This document shows positions 13,738 through 17,218 of a DNA stretch of 17,218 bases, one piece after another. A model generated the notes under the pieces. That model was not told where the DNA came from, did no database searches, and saw only the letters and a program-made list of their open reading frames with translations. Source of the stretch: Alphaproteobacteria bacterium (GTDB lineage Bacteria; Pseudomonadota; Alphaproteobacteria; Sphingomonadales; Sphingomonadaceae); NCBI GenBank assembly GCA_028293055.1, contig JAQGLD010000306.1, positions 1 to 17,218 of the forward strand, written 5' to 3'. Position 1 is the stretch's first letter. Each line of letters begins with the position of its first letter. Both the position numbers and the translations under genes were made by a program.

Positions 13738-14301
13738 TCAGATCACATCCTCGACCAGGCCGAGCGCCTTGGCCTCCTGGGCCTCGAGATACCAGTTGGA
13801 CGGCGCCTTTTCGAGCACCTCCTCGATCGTCACCTGCGAACCCTGGATGAGATGGCGGAAGCCCTCGTTCTGGATCTCGATCGACGCCTTGATCTCGTTC
13901 AGGGTCGCTTCGACATTCGCGACCAGGGTGGTGAGCGGCCCGTCGAGGTTGATCGTCTTGGTCAGCTTGCGCTCGTGAATCATCAGCCGCGCGCCGCGGG
14001 TCAGGTAGCGGTTGGGGCGCGCGAAGAAGCTGAGGAAGGTGGTTCCGGCCGAATAGATCGCCGCCTTGCCGAGGAAGACGATGCGGCGGTCGGGCGCGAG
14101 GTCAATGTGGAACCGGAAATCCTCGCCCATAATGCGGGCGACTTCGGGATCGCCGCCAAGCGTCGACAATTCGACCACGACCAGGCCCTGCTGAGGCGCA
14201 TTGTCGAGCTGGCTGCGGAAATTCTGGTACATTGCATAGTCGACCGGCCCCGACAGCATGATCGCGGGCGCGTGAAAATCGGGGGCGGAAAGCGGCTCCA
14301 A
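13738..14301 (-). CDS. ClpP-like protease subunit with altered active site
   Basis: A 187-residue ClpP/crotonase-fold protein. By hand alignment to ClpP, Ser84 in AIYSAGTT takes the place of the nucleophile and His109 in RLMIHERK matches MIHQP. YLEAQEAKALGLVEDVI matches the C-terminal 'FxSAxEAxxYGLID' helix. The oxyanion loop is STLGG instead of NSPGG, and the position of the catalytic Asp appears to be Lys165 (Glu164 next to it), so activity is doubtful or uses another acid. The start is TTG at 14301-14299 with GGAG seven bases upstream; no ATG or GTG is in frame nearby except Met15. It lies downstream of the FlbD-like gene on the same strand, convergent with the ATP-grasp operon. Assignment to the fold is firm, to a working protease less so. 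Confidence 0.8.
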   Translation of the reverse strand: MEPLSAPDFHAPAIMLSGPVDYAMYQNFRSQLDNAPQQGLVVVELSTLGGDPEVARIMGEDFRFHIDLAPDRRIVFLGKAAIYSAGTTFLSFFARPNRYLTRGARLMIHERKLTKTINLDGPLTTLVANVEATLNEIKASIEIQNEGFRHLIQGSQVTIEEVLEKAPSNWYLEAQEAKALGLVEDVI

Positions 14302-14355
14302 CTCGAGTCTCCGAAAGCATGTGAGGATGGCAGGCTCGTGCCGTGCCGCCGCCCC

Positions 14356-14390
14356 AACCCGGCAAGGCCGGGTCTGTTCCCGGTACCGGG
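14356..14390 (-). promoter_or_regulatory. Candidate EcfG-like promoter with internal hairpin upstream of the ClpP-like gene
   Basis: On the minus strand GGAAC (14380-14376) is followed after 16 bases by GGTT (14359-14356), one base from the EcfG -35/-10 pattern GGAAC-N16/17-CGTT. Transcription would start about 50 bases before the TTG start. The spacer holds a perfect hairpin, ACCCGGC-AAG-GCCGGGT (14357-14373), and the perfect 12-base palindrome CCCGGTACCGGG lies at 14379-14390. The hairpin alone could equally end transcription from the upstream small gene. Confidence 0.3.
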
Positions 14391-14455
14391 CGAGTCCTTG
14401 CCGATTTTCGCGACCGCATCGGCAGATCGCCGGGCCGGTGGGCGACGTCGCGCCT

Positions 14456-14629
14456 TCAGCCGGCCAGGATGGTGGCTGCGACCTCGTCGATGGATCCGGA
14501 AACCAGCAAGGGATCGCCGCCGATCACTCCCACCTTGGTCTGGCCGTTTTCATGGTCGCGCAGCCAGGCGATGTTCTCGGTGACCACAAGATAATTGCCG
14601 CCGCGCGATTTCAGCAAAACGAACTTCAT
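14456..14629 (-). CDS. FlbD-like small protein, 57 residues
   Basis: A short gene with a strong start: GGGGAG eight bases before ATG (14629-14627). The product begins MKFVLLKSRGGNYLVVTENIAWLRD and ends GSIDEVAATILAG. The pattern (short strand, glycine turn, 'V-N-x-x-x-I-x-x-I'-like segment, G-x-x-x-V-x-x-S-x-x-E-V) is like the FlbD family and other small all-beta single-domain proteins that I recall in sphingomonads. No flagellar genes are nearby, so a flagellar role is not suggested. It lies 54 bases after the phospholipase D gene and 154 bases before the ClpP-like gene on the same strand. Function unknown. Confidence 0.75.
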   Translation of the reverse strand: MKFVLLKSRGGNYLVVTENIAWLRDHENGQTKVGVIGGDPLLVSGSIDEVAATILAG

Positions 14630-14683
14630 CACTCTGTCTCCCCGCTGTGCGAAGATCCATAGGCAGGCCGCGTCTGTTTCGCG

Positions 14684-16180
14684 TTAACGCCGGCGCCGGC
14701 TGCGGAAGCGGGCGCGGGCTCGACTGAACAGGCCGGGCCTGGACGCCGGCTCGTCCGATCCGCCTGCGCTTTCGGGATCGAGCAGCTCGCTCTCCGCAAG
14801 CTTGCATTCGAGCGCGTTCGGCTCCTCGATTTCGAGCGGGACCAGGGTGCGCCCGCTTCCGCGCAGCTTCTCGACCGTCGCGACGAGCGACCCCTCGGCG
14901 GCGAAAGTCGCCGCAACCTTGTCCGGCGCGGTTCCGAGATGCTCGCCGAGCAGGTCGGCGAGGATTGCCTCGATCCGTTCGCCGGCGCCTTCGTTCGCCT
15001 CCAGCGTCGCGTCGATCAGCAGGTCGCACTCGCTGTCGAGGCCCATCGAGCGGTTGTTGAGGTTGGCGGAGCCCACCCGCAACGTCTCGCCATCAGCAAT
15101 CATGATCTTGGAATGGACATAGATCGGCTCGCCCTGCTCGGTGACCGGCGTGTAGATCCGGAACCGGCCGTTGGCATCGACCTCGGCCATCTGCTTCATC
15201 AGCAAGGCGCGGACCGGGCCCATCGCTTCCTCCCCTAGCCAGCCCTGGACCGTATTCGGGTTGACCAGGACGAATTCGGGCCCGTCCGGCTCGGCCAGCC
15301 GCTTGGCGATGGCTGCGGCGACCAGCCGCGAGGCATAGAATTGATTCTCGAAATAGATGTAGCGGCGGGCACGGACGATCATGTCGATGAACAGCGCCTC
15401 GATCTCGCGTAGCGGAGTGATCTGCTCATAGGCCCCGCGGGTCCGCGCGATCGCGACATCGACTTTCTGGAAGGCGGGCTTAAGCGCCTCGGGCCAGGGA
15501 TCGCGCTTGGCATCGGGCGGTGCGATCGGCTTTCCGCCGGCATCGGCCCAGCGTTCGCGGGCCAGCTCGCCAAGCGCTCGTGCGGCGCCCCCGTCGACCG
15601 CCATGGTCGCATCGTGCCAGGGCTCGTAGATCCGGCCGGTGGTCGGCCGCCGGCGCCTCTTGTCCGCATCGAGATGGTCGCGCGTGTCCCAGCGGGTCGC
15701 GGTCATGTCGATTCCGCCGCAGAAAGCGAGCCTGTCGTCGACGACCAGCACCTTCTGGTGGTGGCTTGCACCGAACGGATGGGCGCCGTCGAGCTTGAAG
15801 CTGATCTGCCGGGTCATCGCCCAGCGCGCCAGCCGGAATATGGTGGTGCCGCGAGTAAGCAATTTGGGAGCGCCGAGATCCCAGCGCAGGATGTGGATCG
15901 ACACGTCGGGCCGATGCTTTGCGATCCACGACAAGAGCGGCCCGAGCCGATCCGGAGCGCCGTCGTCCGGCTCGTGATCGAGGAAGATGCGCGTGTCGAA
16001 ATCCCAGCCGATCAGCAGGATCTGAGATTCCGCGCGAAGCATCGCCTGGCGCGCGAGGCGGAAATAATCGGCGGCATCGACGACCAGAGCGGCCCGGTCG
16101 GCGCGTTCTATACGCCAGCAATTGCGGCCCGGCTCGAGATAGGCGGAACGCTCGGACACCCGCACTTCATTGTCTTCCAT
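14684..16180 (-). CDS. Phospholipase D family protein with two HKD motifs
   Basis: A 498-residue member of the phospholipase D superfamily. Both catalytic H-x-K-x4-D motifs are complete: His141-Gln-Lys143...Asp148 (HHQKVLVVDD) and His356-Ser-Lys358...Asp363 (VHSKIMIADG), the latter followed by the typical GSANLNNRSMGLDSE. The N-terminal LLIGWDFDTRI block and the overall size fit eukaryote-like bacterial phospholipases D that cleave phosphatidylcholine to phosphatidate and choline. Cardiolipin synthases share the motifs but usually carry N-terminal membrane helices, absent here. No signal peptide is evident. The ATG at 16180-16178 has a GGAG ten bases upstream. It is divergent from the phosphatidylcholine synthase gene, with 97 bases between them, suggesting linked control of phosphatidylcholine making and breaking. 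The C-terminus is strongly basic (RARARFRSRRRR). Confidence 0.88.
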   Translation of the reverse strand: MEDNEVRVSERSAYLEPGRNCWRIERADRAALVVDAADYFRLARQAMLRAESQILLIGWDFDTRIFLDHEPDDGAPDRLGPLLSWIAKHRPDVSIHILRWDLGAPKLLTRGTTIFRLARWAMTRQISFKLDGAHPFGASHHQKVLVVDDRLAFCGGIDMTATRWDTRDHLDADKRRRRPTTGRIYEPWHDATMAVDGGAARALGELARERWADAGGKPIAPPDAKRDPWPEALKPAFQKVDVAIARTRGAYEQITPLREIEALFIDMIVRARRYIYFENQFYASRLVAAAIAKRLAEPDGPEFVLVNPNTVQGWLGEEAMGPVRALLMKQMAEVDANGRFRIYTPVTEQGEPIYVHSKIMIADGETLRVGSANLNNRSMGLDSECDLLIDATLEANEGAGERIEAILADLLGEHLGTAPDKVAATFAAEGSLVATVEKLRGSGRTLVPLEIEEPNALECKLAESELLDPESAGGSDEPASRPGLFSRARARFRSRRRR

Positions 16181-16208
16181 TCGCGCTCAACTCCGCTCGC
16201 GCCCTGGG

Positions 16209-16224
16209 GTTTCGTTACCGAAAC
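16209..16224. promoter_or_regulatory. Palindrome in the phospholipase D / pcs divergent region
   Basis: GTTTCG (16209-16214) and CGAAAC (16219-16224) are inverted around TTAC. The element abuts the -35 box of the pcs promoter and lies about 30-45 bases upstream of the phospholipase D start codon, so a bound factor could affect both genes. The same arms, in the opposite order, occur at 10306-10319. Confidence 0.4.
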
Positions 16225-16250
16225 GGAACCGCTGCGAGCCTCCCGCCGTT
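16225..16250 (+). promoter_or_regulatory. EcfG-type (general stress response) promoter of pcs
   Basis: GGAAC (16225-16229), 17 bases, then CGTT (16247-16250) is an exact match to the alphaproteobacterial EcfG consensus GGAAC-N16/17-CGTT. Transcription would start near 16257, about 20 bases before the pcs ATG, leaving just enough leader for the AGGAG ribosome binding site. Confidence 0.7.
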
Positions 16251-16277
16251 CGCCCCGCAAGCTGCCAGGAGACGTGG

Positions 16278-17024
16278 ATGATCGACGATAAAGCCGCCAG
16301 GCGGCGGCCGCCTCCAGCAATCTTTGCCTGGCTCGTCCACATGTTCACCGCGAGCGGGGCGATGCTCGCGCTCTTCTCGCTGATCGCGATCGAGCAACGG
16401 CAGTGGCAGCTCGCTTTGCTGTGGCTGTTCGTCGCGCTCGTCGTCGACGGAATCGACGGTACGTTCGCGCGCTGGGCACGGGTCAAGGAGCAAGCGGCGC
16501 GGGTCGACGGCGCCACGCTCGACCTGGTCGTCGACTATCTCACCTATGTGTTCGTGCCGACCCTGTTCATCTGGCGGGCGGGACTGGTGCCTGCGCCGAT
16601 CGCCTTGTGGCTTCTGGCGGCGATCCATTTCTCCTCGCTCTATCTGTTCGCACGCACCGACATGAAGAGCGACGACGGCTATTTCCGCGGCTTCCCGGCG
16701 CTTTGGAACCTGGTCGCCTTCTACCTGTTCGCGCTCGGCCTGAACCCGATCGCGGGAGCGATCATCGTCTGCGCGCTGGCGGTGCTGACCTTCGCCCCCG
16801 TCCACTTCGTCCACCCTTTCCGAGTGCGCGATTATGGCGCGGCGCTGCCGGTGCTGGCGGTGATCTGGGCCGTGTCGAGCTGCGCCCTGCTGTGGTTCAC
16901 CGACCCCGGCACCGCACGGTCGCTCTGCCTCGCGGCGTCGATCGCGACCGCCTTCGCGCTGCTCGCCATGGGCCTCTTGCGCACCTATCGCGGTCCGCTC
17001 GCGCCGCATACCGGAGGCGGTTGA
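16278..17024 (+). CDS. pcs: Phosphatidylcholine synthase (CDP-diacylglycerol--choline O-phosphatidyltransferase)
   Basis: A 248-residue inner-membrane enzyme that joins choline to CDP-diacylglycerol to give phosphatidylcholine and CMP, the one-step bacterial route. Pcs hallmarks are clear: AWLVHMFTASGA (18-29), the CDP-alcohol motif DGIDGTFARWARVK...VDGATLDLVVDYLTYVFVP (Asp57, Asp60, Gly61, Ala64, Arg65, Gly78, Asp82, Asp86, with the longer Pcs spacing before Gly78), then MKSDDGYFRGFPALWN (129-144) and VHFVHPFRVRDYG. About eight membrane helices span the rest. ATG at 16278 has AGGAG seven bases upstream; a longer frame starting at 16170 overlaps the divergent gene's start and is rejected. The promoter predicts induction in the general stress response. 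Confidence 0.92.
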   Translation: MIDDKAARRRPPPAIFAWLVHMFTASGAMLALFSLIAIEQRQWQLALLWLFVALVVDGIDGTFARWARVKEQAARVDGATLDLVVDYLTYVFVPTLFIWRAGLVPAPIALWLLAAIHFSSLYLFARTDMKSDDGYFRGFPALWNLVAFYLFALGLNPIAGAIIVCALAVLTFAPVHFVHPFRVRDYGAALPVLAVIWAVSSCALLWFTDPGTARSLCLAASIATAFALLAMGLLRTYRGPLAPHTGGG

Positions 17025-17132
17025 GGGCGATCGGCCTTGTCAGCCTGCTCCAAACATGACCAAGGTCGGGATCGATCGCGCAGTCACCCATTCATCGACG
17101 CGCGACCCGCTCCAGACCGACAGGATATTTTC

Positions 17133-17218
17133 ATGGGCAATCTGCGCACCGGCAACAAGCGCCACAACCGCGCCATCGCGAACAAGGCAAGCAAGCGGAC
17201 CGAGACGGCCCCCGTTGC
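17133..17218 (+). CDS. Small basic protein, 5' part, runs off the window
   Basis: ATG at 17133 with AGGA eight bases upstream opens a frame that stays open to the window edge for 28 full codons: MGNLRTGNKRHNRAIANKAS and then KRTETAPV. The Lys/Arg/Asn/Ala-rich start resembles short basic proteins of unknown function that I recall in sphingomonads. Without the 3' end neither length nor family can be settled. The 108 bases between pcs and this start hold no clear terminator or promoter. Confidence 0.5.
   Translation, partial: MGNLRTGNKRHNRAIANKASKRTETAPV

Noticed and set aside
14456..14629. A flagellar role for the FlbD-like small protein
   Set aside because: No flagellar genes are in the window and the fold is found in non-flagellar proteins.

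Overview
The window is G+C-rich DNA (roughly two thirds by eye) from an alphaproteobacterium, most likely a sphingomonad. The reasons are the gene families present, a lasso-peptide-type cyclase at the left edge, a phosphatidylcholine synthase (Pcs) with a perfect alphaproteobacterial EcfG-type promoter, PhaR-like operators, and small palindromic repeats built on GTCATGCTG...TTCAG of a kind I recall from sphingomonad genomes. The species cannot be fixed from the sequence alone. No tRNA, rRNA, CRISPR array, transposase or phage gene was seen. Genes are packed tightly; the longest gene-free stretch is about 240 bases (10126-10367).

Left part, 1-6321. The window opens in the 3' end of an asparagine-synthase-family gene that looks like a lasso peptide macrocyclase (+ strand). 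Facing it is a minus-strand run of six genes, read from right to left: a ferritin-like diiron protein, a CDP-alcohol phosphatidyltransferase, an AI-2E-type permease, a class V PLP enzyme, a DUF3617 lipoprotein and a diacylglycerol-kinase-family lipid kinase. The lipid kinase appears to start at CTG. A perfect 16-bp inverted repeat and a REP-like element split the run between the phosphatidyltransferase and the permease.

Middle, 6322-10125. A marR-emrA-emrB drug-efflux operon lies on the minus strand with a palindrome over the marR start codon. Upstream of it is an unrecognised 181-residue protein. Its promoter is flanked by two perfectly inverted 13-base copies of a TTGCTGCACTGCA site, which resembles the PHA-regulator (PhaR) operator.

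Right-middle, 10368-13635. Three plus-strand genes with 1-base TGATG overlaps encode a circularly permuted ATP-grasp enzyme, an alpha-E protein and a transglutaminase-like protease. This is a widely conserved but biochemically unsolved amide-ligase/peptidase system. The proteasome-like Anbu peptidase that often accompanies it is not in the window. A ClpP-like protein with an altered active site lies convergently just beyond.

Right, 13738-17218. Minus-strand genes encode a phospholipase D, a 57-residue FlbD-like small protein and the ClpP-like protein. The phospholipase D gene is divergent from pcs, so an enzyme that makes phosphatidylcholine and a candidate for its hydrolysis share a 97-base control region. 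In it, GGAAC-N17-CGTT is placed exactly to drive pcs in the general stress response. The window ends in a small basic open frame.

Several genes point to membrane lipid turnover: Pcs, phospholipase D, a second CDP-alcohol phosphatidyltransferase, a DAG-kinase-family enzyme and a diiron protein. The best candidates for undescribed biology are the diiron/phosphatidyltransferase pair, the PhaR-like-controlled unknown protein, and the ATP-grasp/alpha-E/transglutaminase operon with its neighbouring degenerate ClpP.
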